In this document: positions 11,275 through 24,700 of the stretch, piece after piece
Layout of the letters: each line of letters starts with the position of its first letter
How positions within the stretch are numbered: the first letter of the stretch is position 1
Assembly: GCF_963576615.1 (NCBI RefSeq)
Contig: NC_088711.1
Span: 63,893,248 to 63,957,247 of the forward strand
Direction: 5' to 3'
Source of the DNA: Watersipora subatra
Taxonomy: Eukaryota; Bryozoa; Gymnolaemata; Cheilostomatida; Watersiporidae
Length of the DNA: 64,000 nucleotides
The notes under the pieces: generated by a model
Seen by the model: only the letters and a program-made list of their open reading frames with translations
What the model was told of the DNA's origin: nothing
Databases searched by the model: none
Translations under genes and position numbers: made by a program

Positions 11275-13154
11275 AATAATTTGTCTCTTTTTGAGTTTGC
11301 CACTTGTATAACTTAACTTCTGCGCTTTTACTATTAAAATCAATAAAACATCTTACATTTCCAAGTTTATTTTGAAATCATAATTTTTAGATTTACGTTT
11401 CCAGCCTTATCAATCACATGCGTTTTTATGGAAAATTTCTTATCACATGCAACTGCATTCTATTATTAAAGCTCACCAAAGTTTACATTATTTTTCATCA
11501 TCGTCTCGGACTACAATGTTGGCCGATGTCATTCAATGCATATGAATGTTTGTCGTTTTGTCGCTATCATCACTATAAGTAGGTTTTGCTCTCAACGTAA
11601 AACAAATATAACAAATTACTTTGCCGCAGAACATTATAATAACTTTTAATTTTCAAGTTATTTCAAACCCCAATCTTGTCATAGTTTAGTAACTATACCA
11701 TTGACTGGGTACATGTATGACAATTTTTAGCAGCTAATTGTTGAGATTTCTCATGAATGGTGCAGCATAACTGTATTAGCTTCATACCGCAATATCTCCA
11801 TTGCTTTTTGGAGTTTCTGCCGCTACATGAGCATCTCCCTGACACCTCTACATAACCACCTTAACTATTCTGTTTTAGGGTTAACTACTAAATATGTGAG
11901 TCTATCCCAGTTTCACTTTTACAACTTGCCATTGGCGCTTTATTCTTTAATCCTAAGGTTAAAAATGTCCTTGAAACTGGAAAGTGTTTGATAGTTCTCT
12001 TATAGTAGTTTTGAAGATTGTAACGTCGGTAACCTCAATTAGAAAGCACACTGTGTGTTCAGGGACCCCCAAAACAGTCTTGCTGACATCAACGATCTTA
12101 CACATGGTTTTCAATTTGCAGCAAATCTTTTTGTTAATATTCGAGAACCTTGTTTGTTTTGTCGTAAGTTGCATTAGAAGCAAGGATACCTTTCCCTTAG
12201 CTTTTTTCTTGTCAAGTTGTGATTTTCATATCTTTTGCTTTCTATTTGGAAGGCAAATGATAGCGCAATTAGAACAGCAGATGAGTTTCATAAAAAAACC
12301 CCTGAGCAATCATAATGGTTTTTACATATAAATCTTATTTTCATCGACTTAGTAAAGCCAACTACTGATCAAATATTATAATTGAAGAGTTTATGCTAAA
12401 CGTTGTCTTATTTATGAATGGTTGATTATACTAATTTTCATTTCTAAAACCTTGGTTGAGGCCTCTATGAAATAGCTATACCAAGCTTCTATCTAGATTA
12501 TTTTGATATAACTTGAAGTGTGCTATATTTAGCAACAGCCATAGTTTTTGCGAAAACGCTGCCAGCATCACCTCAAATACTATAATAGTCAATTTGGACA
12601 AAAAGAACGCAGGTCATACTTGTTCATCATCTGCAGGCTTAAAGGTAAATATAGCAAAGAAATTCGCGGCAAATAAGAATGTTTATGTCCAGCTAGAATG
12701 TGATAGACAAAATATTAAGATAATTACTTGATATATCTTACCCCATAACTGCTGTCTTGACCATTAATTCTTTTGTTCAAGTTGAGAAAATCAAAACGCA
12801 GCTTGAATATGTGATTCAACTGGCAAATTTTAGGTGTAAACATTTGCCAGAAATACTCCCCTATCCTCATACACTTCTAGATGTTTTTTAATCAACAGCA
12901 ATCTATTTTAGCTCTTCTAGGCAACGACCAAGGTGTGCAACACTAACGTAAATAGAAAACAGCGTAACACGAAGTTTAGGGAGTTGTCAGTTAATGTATA
13001 GACAACTTCCATTTATTGATCTGGTAAACTTAGTTCAGCTCTCCATCATGTATCACATGTCAGAGCATAACAAACTCTAGTTCCTTTTCACATGACATTG
13101 AACTCTCACCAAAACAGTCGATACAAATAGAATGGTGATACATCGAGTTAAAAG

Positions 13155-13160
13155 TTTATT
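13155..13160 (-). terminator. Candidate poly(A) signal of MAST gene
   Basis: TTTATT on the plus strand reads AATAAA on the minus strand, 427 nt after the MAST stop codon. It is chosen by position only. Confidence 0.3.
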
Positions 13161-13586
13161 TCTTTATGACAACCGTTGTTTGGCTTACTAATAATCACAA
13201 CTGCGGGACATAGCGAAAATGATAGAGAACAGTGCGACATAGCTGCCTGTAAACCATAGTATATGAATCTATCAAAAATATTAATCAAATATTTAGCTGC
13301 GCTCGAGTACATCCAAATAAGTCAAAATCGTGTTAACATCCATTAAAATGAGGAATAACAGAGGGATTGGGGTTACTCCTTTAGCACAAAATAAGCCCCT
13401 CATAGAACTTGGAATAATGGCTGACACCCAAAATTAAATAGATAATGATGATGCAACATTTATGGATGAATATTGTGGATACGATGAGATAAAATGCCGT
13501 AGAGCACATAGTGCCAGTTAATTGAGATTGCCTTCACTCCAATATGAATAGTCTAAGTATATAGAATTCTACCTGCCAAAGTTCTG

Positions 13587-14342
13587 TTAGCTGTCTCTGT
13601 GTTCACTCTTACTATCTCCAAACACTAAAACATTTTTGTCATCAAGTGCCTGCTCACCGCTATCTTTGAGTATCGGCATGGCGCAACTTTCTTGAGGCAA
13701 TAAAATATTGTTGCCAGAAGGCACCCGTTCAGGTTTTTCAGTTTTGCCACCGTGTTCCCACGAACTTGGGCTAACAGGCAAGCCTAATATCTCATTTGAC
13801 TGATTGTCAACAATAGACTGTCTCGACTCTGTAGCAGTGCTTGTGACTGGTTGTGGTTGGACTACTACTGCCTTGGATACAGACAAATTGTTCGCACTAG
13901 TTGCCTCATCTGCTGAGCTAACAGTACTGCCACTTTTCTTCCTGTAGCGATTATAAAGCAAGGTTGATGCGCTGGGACCACTTTTTGTTCCAACGACGGC
14001 GAGTTTGCTGGGAGGCGTGTGTGAAGTGGGTGAAACAGCCATTGGTGAAGGAGAGGGAGTGCGTGCCAACGGACTTAGTGGTATGTTATGCACACTCTTG
14101 CGACGGTTCGGTGACTTGATGCACTGGAGACTCTTGCTAAGGCCATGGAGGGAACCTGGCCGGTTGAAGCTAAATGAACAGGCAGGAGAACTTGGGGTGG
14201 AGATGGGAGAAAGGCTGGAGGATGAGAAGGATTGCGAGAGGCCCCATTCAGGGAGGAGCCGAGGTGAGCGAGGTGACTTGAGGCGGCTGCTAGCCTCGCT
14301 GACTGGAAGAGCTAGAGTTTCAGCATTCCGCTTGCTTAGCGT
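13587..14342 (-). CDS. MAST: MAST exon 29 (aa 1575-1825, stop)
   Basis: 756 nt with stop codon. Encodes [33 protein letters not shown], then a Ser/Thr-rich tail shorter than in vertebrate MASTs. Acceptor TCTCTTGCAG. Confidence 0.95.
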   Translation of the reverse strand, partial: TLSKRNAETLALPVSEASSRLKSPRSPRLLPEWGLSQSFSSSSLSPISTPSSPACSFSFNRPGSLHGLSKSLQCIKSPNRRKSVHNIPLSPLARTPSPSPMAVSPTSHTPPSKLAVVGTKSGPSASTLLYNRYRKKSGSTVSSADEATSANNLSVSKAVVVQPQPVTSTATESRQSIVDNQSNEILGLPVSPSSWEHGGKTEKPERVPSGNNILLPQESCAMPILKDSGEQALDDKNVLVFGDSKSEHRDS

Positions 14343-17300
14343 CTGCAAGAGAAAAAGATGTTATTTTTACGGCTCAGAGATGCTTTGCTAGACAGTGTTG
14401 TTACCTTTCTTTTAAAAGATTCCACATGCAACATTAACAGCAGTGCTTTTCGATATTGAGCCAAAGTCCTAGTTGTGTGTGATAACCAATACAAACAATA
14501 TGGTTAATGTTTTATAAGAGTGCGTTAACCCGATACAATAAAAAATTGGTTATAGCAATTAACTTTAAAAATGAACAAGTGAGAATGATGGTAACACAAT
14601 TCATTGAGGCAGTACAATCTAGTAGCAAGCTATTATAAGCATGCATTATGCATATCCAGTAGCCCAGTCTAGGCATGTCTAGCAGATAGCATCAAAAAGC
14701 TAGAAATCTGTTACCCGCGTCTACATTCAACAAAGCGGTACATGCATAGGTACACAGGCTGAACAAGCCTATTCTGTACACAACAAGATGGAGAACCTAG
14801 TTAGCAAGCACCATGACCAGACTAAAGATTGAACGAGTGTTAAAGTCAAACCCAACTAATCTAGCCTACTCACCACAACACGCGACTAACAGTGGGGCAA
14901 GTGTGACAGTTGATTACGAGTTCTGTGTGATTTCAGTCTAAATGAAACATTAGAAATGTAGAGTCACACTTATATTTTCTATTGATGATTAAAATAAAAA
15001 TATTGAATTCGACAAGAGTGAACTGCTTGATTGGTTACATCCGTATTTATCAAAATTCCATGTTATCTTTGGCATCACATCTGTAAGTGCGATTTAGTAC
15101 AACTGTATGAGTTTTACAATTATAACAACCGCCAAAGAAGCCGAAACTCTCGGGTTAAATTGGTTTGTTGTTCAACTAGTTCGTAAAGAAAAGTGTGCCA
15201 GTATTTTGTTTGCAGTGAAATATAAATTTATAAAACTGTTTCTGTGCAATTTATAAAGATAGCTTTGGTAATAAAAATACACTGTCTGTTGCTGCTCTTG
15301 GATAGGTTAAAAATGTCTTAGAGACTCACTTTGAATAAAGGCCCAAAAAGCAGATGCATATAAAAAGCTGGTAATAGTGGGTGCAATATAATTGTCTAGC
15401 GGTAACAAGCTGATGAGAGAGCTAGAGAAGAGTCAACAAGGTGGAGAAAGATGGCAACCAGAGAAAAAAGGTCACAATTGAAAATATAATTTTTTTGCCG
15501 GTTGATGAATTAAAATTATTCTGGGAATATTGGTCTATACAAGAGTTGTCTGCTCTTTGTCAGATGGCTGTAAGATATACAAAATCAATTTTGGATTTGG
15601 CTATTAGTAACATACAATGTACATGGTGGTAAATTATTAACCAGCAACTGAACTCGCTGTCAAAGCGCTAACCGAGTGCTGTATTAACAGGTCACAAACT
15701 TCCTTGATAGATAATGGTAGTCAATGTATACACAAAACAGCTGCTCAAGAGTGAGCAGTAAGGTATAACGACTCCTAATGTTAGATTATACCATAACGCA
15801 TCTAGATGTATCAGATTGAGGGGATTGCGGGGGAACCTTGCCAGAGTTAGATAAACGACAGCAAGAGGCCAATGCTAAGAATTTGGTTGAGAATAGAAAA
15901 TCTTTAAAGATCTACAGAGAGGGCTAGGAGTGATAATCAGAGGAGTGATAATCAGAGGAGTGATAATCAGAGGTGCAGATGTTTGCAACAAAGAAAAGCT
16001 CGCCACTGCTAGCAACCCGTGAACCATAGTGAAAGATTTGAAAAGTAAATATATTTACTCAGATAAGTTATAAGCACAAACGCCTGTTTATGGCAAACAT
16101 GCCCGTATATATGTTATAAAATCATCAGAGAATTTTTGATCAAACCTAGATTGAAAGCCAAAGCAGTGGCAGGCATTCCTTATAACAATCAAATGTGATG
16201 ACGAAGATAAAGTCTAGCCATGCTCTGGTCACCCTCCTCACCCCGTCCAGCTCTAGGTGTTTAATGATCACAGAGAAGGATCACGGTTAACAATGAGCAG
16301 AGTTAATACTGGAGAAGTGTAAGCAGCCACGCGCAGGCAACCTGTGAGCTGGTGACAGGCCACCTGTGAGCTGGGTGACAGACGAGTTTACATACGTTTG
16401 GTGCGCATCACTGCAACCTATCAAGGTCAAACAGGTTGGTAAGCAAAAACAAGCGTGAAGAACACGAGTCCAAATCTAGAACAACATTTAGACACAACAC
16501 AGCGAGTGAATCATGCAGGCAAGTCTGTTGGAATGTACTCTTATGGTAAATCTATGCTTAAGGAAAGACACTGCTACGCTTCTACTAGTGTACTATCAAC
16601 ATGTTCATGATATAAAGAGAGGAACACATCACCAATGTGTTCATAGTAAACAGAGAGAGACAACAGTCGTGCACTACAAGGCCAAACTGAATTCGCTGAT
16701 TGGCAAACTAATAGTACTAGAGATACATAGCATGGGCAAAGGCAGCATATAACTAGCCTAACACACTAATAAATGTACCTTTAGGAGAGAAGAAGAGCGC
16801 TGGCGCCTTCGATCAACTTTACTAAAACTCTGTTTTTTCTTCGCTGCCTTTCGGGGAATCATCTTGGCTTTGCGGAGTTCTGAGGGAGGTTTTAGACCTA
16901 GCTTCAGAGACGTCTCTTCGATAGGGAGGGCCCTTAGCGTCACCTGTCGGCAAACCCATGATGAGGCTAATACACTAGTGCTACAGGACTTCTATATGCA
17001 ACCCTATCCTAAAAGACAGGCCGAGTGACGGGATTCCAAAGTGACATGGCCGCAAAACATAAAATGAAATGAAACATATTTTTGAAAAAAGAAGTCACAC
17101 TGGTTGTAATTCGACTAATTTCAATAAATTATATATTTTCTAGAAAGATTAAATGCGAAAAAATATTCTAAAGAAAGTCTCTTAACCTTTGAGGAGAAAT
17201 CAATGAATTTCCCAGAAAATAATGCTGAATATTAATATAAAAATCAGAATCTGAAAATACTGAATTGAAATTTTTAATGCAGCTGACGGTGAGTGGTGGT

Positions 17301-18768
17301 GTAGTTCTTGTCTTATCTTCAACAGCCGGTAACAGAGCTGTACTTCTCAGCATTTTTATCTTCATTACTATACAAAAATAGAATAGTTTTTTCCAAATAA
17401 AAAAGAAAATCCCTAAATAGAATTACTATACAAGAAATTAAAATATAAGACCAAAACAATATTTTATTTACTGTGAGATCCTGTACGGAATTTCGGGAAA
17501 TAAGCAATTAAAAGGGCAGGTGCCATAAACCTGACTGACTTAAGAGGGCAAGTGCCACAAGTCTGACTAACCTGAGAAGGCAAATGCCATCAGTCTGATT
17601 GACCTAAAAGGGCAAGTGCCCTAAGTCTGACTGACCTAAAAGGGCAAGTGCCATAAGTCTGACTGACCTGAAAGGAAAAGTGCCATAAGTCTGACTAACC
17701 TAAACGGGCAAGTGCCATAAGTCTGACTGACCTAAAAGGGCAAGTACCACAAGTTTGACTGACCTAAAAGGGCAAGTGCCATAAGTCTGACTGACCTAAA
17801 AGGGCAAGTGCCCTATGTCTGACTGACCTAAAAGAGCAAGTGCCATCAGTCTGACTGACCTGAAAGGGCAAGTGCCATCAGTCTGACTGACCTGAGAGGG
17901 CAAGTGCCATAAGTCTGACTGACCTGAAAGGGAAAGTGCCATAAGTCTGACTAACCTAAATGGGCAAGCGCCATAAGTCTGACTGACCTAAAAGGGCAAA
18001 TACTACAAGTCTGACTGACCTAAAAGGGCAAGTGCCATAAGTCTGACTGACCTGAGAGGGCAAGTGCCATAAGTCTGACTAACCTAAATGGGCAAGTGCC
18101 ATAAGTCTGACTGACCTAAAAGGGCAAATACCACAAGTCTGACTAACCTAAATGGGCAAGTGCCATAAGTCTGACTGACCTAAAAGGGCAAATACCACAA
18201 GTCTGACTGACCTTAAAGGGCAAGTGCCATAAGTCTGACTGACCTGAGAGGGCAAGTGCCATAAGTCTGACTGACCTGAAAGGCTGATGGGCAAATGCCA
18301 TAAGTCTAATTGACTTAAAACCTAAAGGCAGGTACCTGTTTCCTATCAATAACAAATGAATGTAAGATTTTATATGACTGCTCATCTACACACTCTATAG
18401 AAATGATGACCCAGCTGAAACTAAATATGGTGGTTCATACCATGTGGGTGTGTTTCTGTATTAGTCGAACAATGTGAGGCTGCGGTAGCCCGTGTACTGG
18501 CTCATTGTTGATGTGAGTGACAAGGAAATTGGGACGGAGGCCAGCGACCCAGGCAACACTGCCTTCAGTCACAGCCTACAAGAGATGTGAGCTGAAGCAG
18601 TCGCAGAAAGCAGACACAAGAGTATATAACAAAATTATTCTACTGACTGCCCATGATATGCTTGTCAAGTGAGAAAAATGGAACCTCTAATATGTGAAGC
18701 TGAGTTATGAAAAATATGATTGAGGAATATTTTATCATATATATACGATAAGTATATATATATGATAA

Positions 18769-18799
<31 letters not shown>

Positions 18800-21700
18800 A
18801 TAATATATATCATATTACAATTTTAGAATAAACTAAACAGTTAAAACAAAATATAACCATAGACAGTACGACAAAGTGTAGCCTGAAGAGACTGAGCTGG
18901 AGGGAAACCGTGAAGTAAGACTGAAGGAAGTAGAAGGTGAGATAAACTAACAGTGATGAGATGATTGAGGTGATAGTAATGACCATCACTTGAGTACGCT
19001 TACAGTGATAAGATGATTGAGGTGGTAGTAATGACCATCACTTGAGTAAACTTACAGTGATGAGTTGATTGGGGTGATAGTAATGACCATCACTTGAGTA
19101 AACTTACAGCGATGAGATGATTGAGTTGGTAGTGATGACCATCACTTGAGTTAACTTACAGTGATGAGATGATTGAGGTGGTAGGAATGACCATCACTTG
19201 AGTAAACTTACAGCGATGAGATGATTGAGGTGGTAGGAATGACCATCACTTGAATAAACTTACAGTGATAAGATGATTGAGGTGGTAGTAATGACCATCA
19301 CTTGAGTAAACGCGAATCGCCTTTAAAAAGAAACCATATCCTCGTGAACCTTTCTTTAGGATGAAGGCGGGACGCTTGAGCGCATCCCGTGTTGGAGACT
19401 GGTCACGAGAAGAAGTGCTTGAAGTAGGAGAGAGAAGAACATTTTGCAAGACCGGACTGAAATCTTCTACAAAGATAATAATAACAATGCTATGCAATAA
19501 AAGAAGAAGAAAGAAGAAGCTATACTTACCAATACACGTGTGTTGGTAAATATAAAGATATACATGTAAATTGTAATTTAATATAATGAATTATGAGTGT
19601 TTGATGAATGAAAATCAGCAAACTACCTTAACAAAATTTACCTACAAATAGCTAAATAGATTTATGCTGTAAAAATGCATTTTCATCATCAAATAAGTTT
19701 TCACATCCATCAATAAAAAGTCAGTCGATCTAAATCTTTACTAGAATAAGATTAGTGTTCACCCGTCTGAGGCCACGCTAAAACCATTAGGAAATAACGA
19801 TTGCCTCGCATGAAAATCGAACCCTAGGCATCAGATTTAAAGGCAAGCACGCTATCACTACACTACTCGGGAGCTTTACCCCTTCACGGAATAATTCTAG
19901 ATATACTGACTATGTATGACGATCTCTCACAGTGTACAGGACTGACAAGTACTGATAAGTACTGACTAGTACTGACAAATACTGATAAGTACTGACAAGT
20001 ACTGATAAGTACTGACTAGTACTGACAAGTACTGATAAGTACTGATAAGTACTGACTAGTACACAAGCTGAATCAACTTCATATTGATAACAGATTTCAG
20101 TGATGTTAGCCATAAGATAAGCTTGTAAAATATAAAGAACTATAGTCTTTGATTGGAACCCATTCAAGTCAAACACCAGGTACAACTTTAGATGAAGGTT
20201 TCAAAAATTCAAATACTTGACACAACGAGAGAAGCTGTAACAAAATGTTTAAGAAGATTAAGTCTAAAATGATTTCAAAGTTACAAGCGCATTATTGCAA
20301 TAATATGTAGTATTTAGAAAGAATAATTTTTTAGGGCATATGAATCTAAAGTACAACTCTTTTTACTCTGGTAATCAGTAACAAACTCCCCTAAACTTAT
20401 ATTCACATATTTATATATCTATTATAAGTTGAAAAATTAGTCTACATTCATCTTGTATTATAAATAAACAATAAAATAGTAAAAGAAACCAATTTTAAGG
20501 TCAATTGTTTGATTTTTTCATATTAAATAGGAAAAAGTGAAAAGAAAACTCCCCAAAGTGTATATATTCGATGATTTTGTTCAAATATTGATAGGGAATT
20601 CTCATCAAATTGATAGCCTGGTGTTTACCAAAAAACCTGCCTTAATTTGCATTCCATACATCTTGGACTGTCACGATGGCATCGGTTGCTAAGTGACCGT
20701 TGATATGAATAAATATAATCTTTGACCAAATAATAGCTATAGTTTGTGATTGAAAAAGTGTGTATTGCGGGTTTGGCTACTTGAAACGAGTACATGTAAT
20801 GGAAAGTATTTAGCTAAGTAATTTATCAAACCCGGCTGGCAGTTAGGCAATTAGTGTACCAGAGAATCAGAAGCAAAACAGGAACGGGGCAAGAGGAAGC
20901 TTCTAATGGTGCCCCAAAAGAAGAGAATGATTTAGAGATACAACCAATTAAATGCATAAATATTAAAAATAACATATAAAAAATATGCAAAACGATTAAA
21001 TTTGTATACTGATGTATCATGTGCAGAAAAAGGAAAAGCATAATGAAAGAGAGAGACCAGTGTGTCTAAGAGAAGAATTGAAGGCACTACCAACTAGTAC
21101 TAGTACACATGACTACTAACCTGTTGGAGGAGGTATGAGGAGAGAGAGTTGTGTAGCAGACGCTGACTTGACAAACATACTCTTGCTAGTCACACTAGTT
21201 GGTATTGGTACAGGGCAGCTGTTTGTCTGGCCTTTCACCCCTAAAGTCGGTTTAAGAGACCTGGTTTCCGATGAGCCAGGGAAACGATCTGCTAAAATAC
21301 AAGAGAAAGACGTGAGAGAAAGGGCTGTGGTTGTGTAAGACTGAGTGGGGCAAACATCTTGTGTTAGCAACATTTTGCATAAATCTTAGTATACATTTCA
21401 TCCGGGGCTGAATTAATCAGATGTCTAAATTTGACCTCACGTATCCTGCTTCATGAGAGTTATTGCTGAGAAATATTAGAAAATTTAGCTGAATCCATAA
21501 AAGACTGATTCTACTAAGAGATTTGATCAGGCATTTACTTATTTTCGGTGATAGATGCATAGAATAAGAACACTGCGATTAACAGAGAGTGACATAACTA
21601 ACCCTTGTAGGGAGGGGAGGGAGATGAACCAGATATGGAAACTTCAGGTAGACTGTGGTGCCGCTCCGGACCATCATCAAATACACTGTATGAAGGAGTG

Positions 21701-24700
21701 GTTCTGCTTCTCGGCCTTGCACCTTTCCTGTATATAGTATAGTTGAGTTATGGTCGTTACAAAAACATTCAACTCCAAAACAAAGAAATAAAACTCAAGC
21801 GATTGATTGAGATTAGATAAATACTGGATGGAAAGTAACTCATCAGAATTTAGGAAAGAGCCTGCCAAGTGATGATCACCCTTTGTATACTCACTCTGGA
21901 ACTTGGGCAAGCAGCGTATTCCCAGGCAATTTTGCTCTCTGCAGTCGACTGGCAGGCAAAGGGCGATTCTTACGGTTAGAAGGTTGAGTGTTGCTGCTAG
22001 GGCTGTTGTTAGCTGATGACGAGCTGTCTGAACTAGAGTGAATTGGCAGATGAGGTTTTGAGTTTGAAAGAGCAGGCAACTCTATAGATTGCTGTGCTGC
22101 TGTATTGACTGATCCAGGACAGCCAGACAGTGATATTGGCATGGCCGCAACTGGCATCATAGACTGAGTCATTGACTGCGAGTTGGACAGAGGGGTTGAT
22201 GGAGGGCTAGACAGAGGGGTTGATGGGGGGCTAGACAGAGTAGCTGCAGCTGCTAGAGTGTTGGAATTGCCAGTCGGAGTTGACGAAGGCATAGAAGGTT
22301 CTCCAAAGGAAGGAGGCGTGAGACCAATCACATCAAAATGTATGGGAGTAGTGGGAGGAGGAAAAACTGAGTCAGGGGTGGTGACTTGAACATTTCCATC
22401 TATCTCTTCTTCTCGCTGATCCTGCAGGTGATACAAAAAAGACAAACTTTAGAAATGTTGTCTAGTAATTTCACTTAAATGTCAACAGCAAACAGAAATT
22501 GTTGGAACAAGTGAATGCGATAATATTTCATCAAACAAAAGTATATGTATCCTATGGGAAAAGCTGGCAATTGCATCAGGTGTTCTTTGAAAGTTGTAAA
22601 GTGCAGCATCGGAACAAGAGAAGATAATCTTAAATAGTAAGCTAGTTCTCTCATCTCTGCAGCAAGTCACTTCGGCTACGATGACGGCTTTGCCTAGGGA
22701 AGGTCCTAAAGACTAGAATGTGGGTGCCCGCTACCATGGTTGGGTGCAGTCAAAATTTTGGGAGACACACGGGCAAAGACAGAGGTGACGAAATAGCAGA
22801 AATTGAAGATATAACCCAAGCCTGGGCAGATACAGCGTGAACAGATAGACTGGAAGCCAGTGCAAAAACTGGGTGTCTTCAACCCCACCACATTTCCTCC
22901 ACTGTAACTAGCAGGTTCACAATCGAAAAATCTCAAACATTCAGAAGGAGCTAATCATGCATGATTACCCAAAGTTCTTGAAAGATGTCAGCCTTGCGTT
23001 TTAACCTGATGTTCTGTAAAGAGGCTTGCGTATGGATAAATTGCTCAGCAGCAAACAACAAAAATGCTCAACATTAATTACCGTAGTAGGCAGGTGAAGA
23101 AAAAGAGACTCATTTCATGTCTTCAAAACAGAACCTAGTTACCTTTTGGTGCAAAGACTCTGAAGATGTTGGACTTAAAGCATCAGACCTACGCAAAGAT
23201 TTGTGAGCCACTCGAGGTGAGTGGTTATCTGCAGGTACAGGAGCTAAAGGAGGTGTTGTGGGTGTAACCAAAGGCGAAGTGACCGAGTCTCCCCGCAAGC
23301 TCAATGATGTCTCCGAATCGAATGATACGCTTCTAGAAGCTGATCGTTTGATAGAGGTGCTAAATGCACTGACCTCTTCATCCTAGATAATTGCACGGGT
23401 GTTAGAAAATCAAGTGCATGGAGTCACACGAACATAGGTGCAGTGACTAGATAGACAGATAACGGATACACAACAGTAAACAAGCGTGGTAGAAAGGTCT
23501 AATTTATATATAAGACACTCATGCGTAGACTAGCACATTTACAGTCAAGGAAAAGTTAAAATAACATTTAAACGTGAGTCTGATAATGCTTCGAGATGTA
23601 ATGGCTGACATACGCTACAAACTGTTGACATACGCTACAAATTGTTGACATACGCTACAAACTGTTGCATACGCTACAAACTGTTGACATGCGTTACAAG
23701 CTGTTGACATACGCTACAAACTGTTGACGTACGTTACCAACTGTTGGCGTACACTTCAAACTGTTGATATACGCTACAAACTGTTGACATATGCAGCCTT
23801 TAATCGACAGCATGAAGTGGAATAGGTGTGACCGACAGCTATCATCCATTTTATTTGATGATAGCTCACTGAGTTACAATAATGCGCATGACACCTGATG
23901 GTAAGTATCAATAAGACAGAGGGAGAAATCTTTTGAAGGAAACAAAAAAGAAACGAAAACGATGAATGAAAGCACCTTGTTAAAAGGACAGTCCTTTTTA
24001 GGTGTTGATGTGTATGACTTGAGGCTAGACTTAAGAGTGTCTACTGTCATGCTGAGAGACTTCGTTGGCTGGATGGGACTCATCTGTAAAAGACACTATA
24101 TACTTGTACAGTGAAACATGGATAACTCGCTCTCGGATATATCGAACACATGGTTAATTCGAATGGATTTGCTTGGTCCGTTCCCACGCAATGATAAATG
24201 GCTTTATATAACTCGACCTCGGACAGTTAACTCGAACAGTTTTTTGCCGAATTCACAAACGTGTTTTCCGTTCAATTTATTTCGAAGGAGTTTCCACTAG
24301 TCGCGGAGCTAAGACTACTCTGCTTTCTTAACTAAGCGCTTTTTATACGCGTATAGTGTACATATAATTTCCCCCGTACCATATAATGGAACCGAAAAAA
24401 AAATCGTATAAAAATGATTAATAGGGTCGCTAAGACGTTCGCTTAGTTACGGCCAAGCTATAAACGTTAGAAGGTATTAGCAATAAAAATTTAATAAAGA
24501 TAGACACAGCATGCAAAATACATATTGTAACAGTGATTATATGCGGATACATAAAGATAAAATGTCACAAATAGGCTCGTGGCTTGGCGTCCGCTACAAC
24601 AGACATCCGCTTTACGATGGCATCACCCAAGCAAAGAAAAGCGTGAAAACCTTCTGACAAACTTAAAGTACTCGAGGAAATCGAAGCAGGACAAAAGCTA

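Larger units (their letters stand above)
10747..13586. other. Intergenic / 3' flanks between convergent genes
   Basis: AT-rich spacer between the AT-hook gene (plus) and the MAST gene (minus). It should contain both 3' UTRs. No coding exon, RNA gene or tandem array is visible. Confidence 0.4.
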
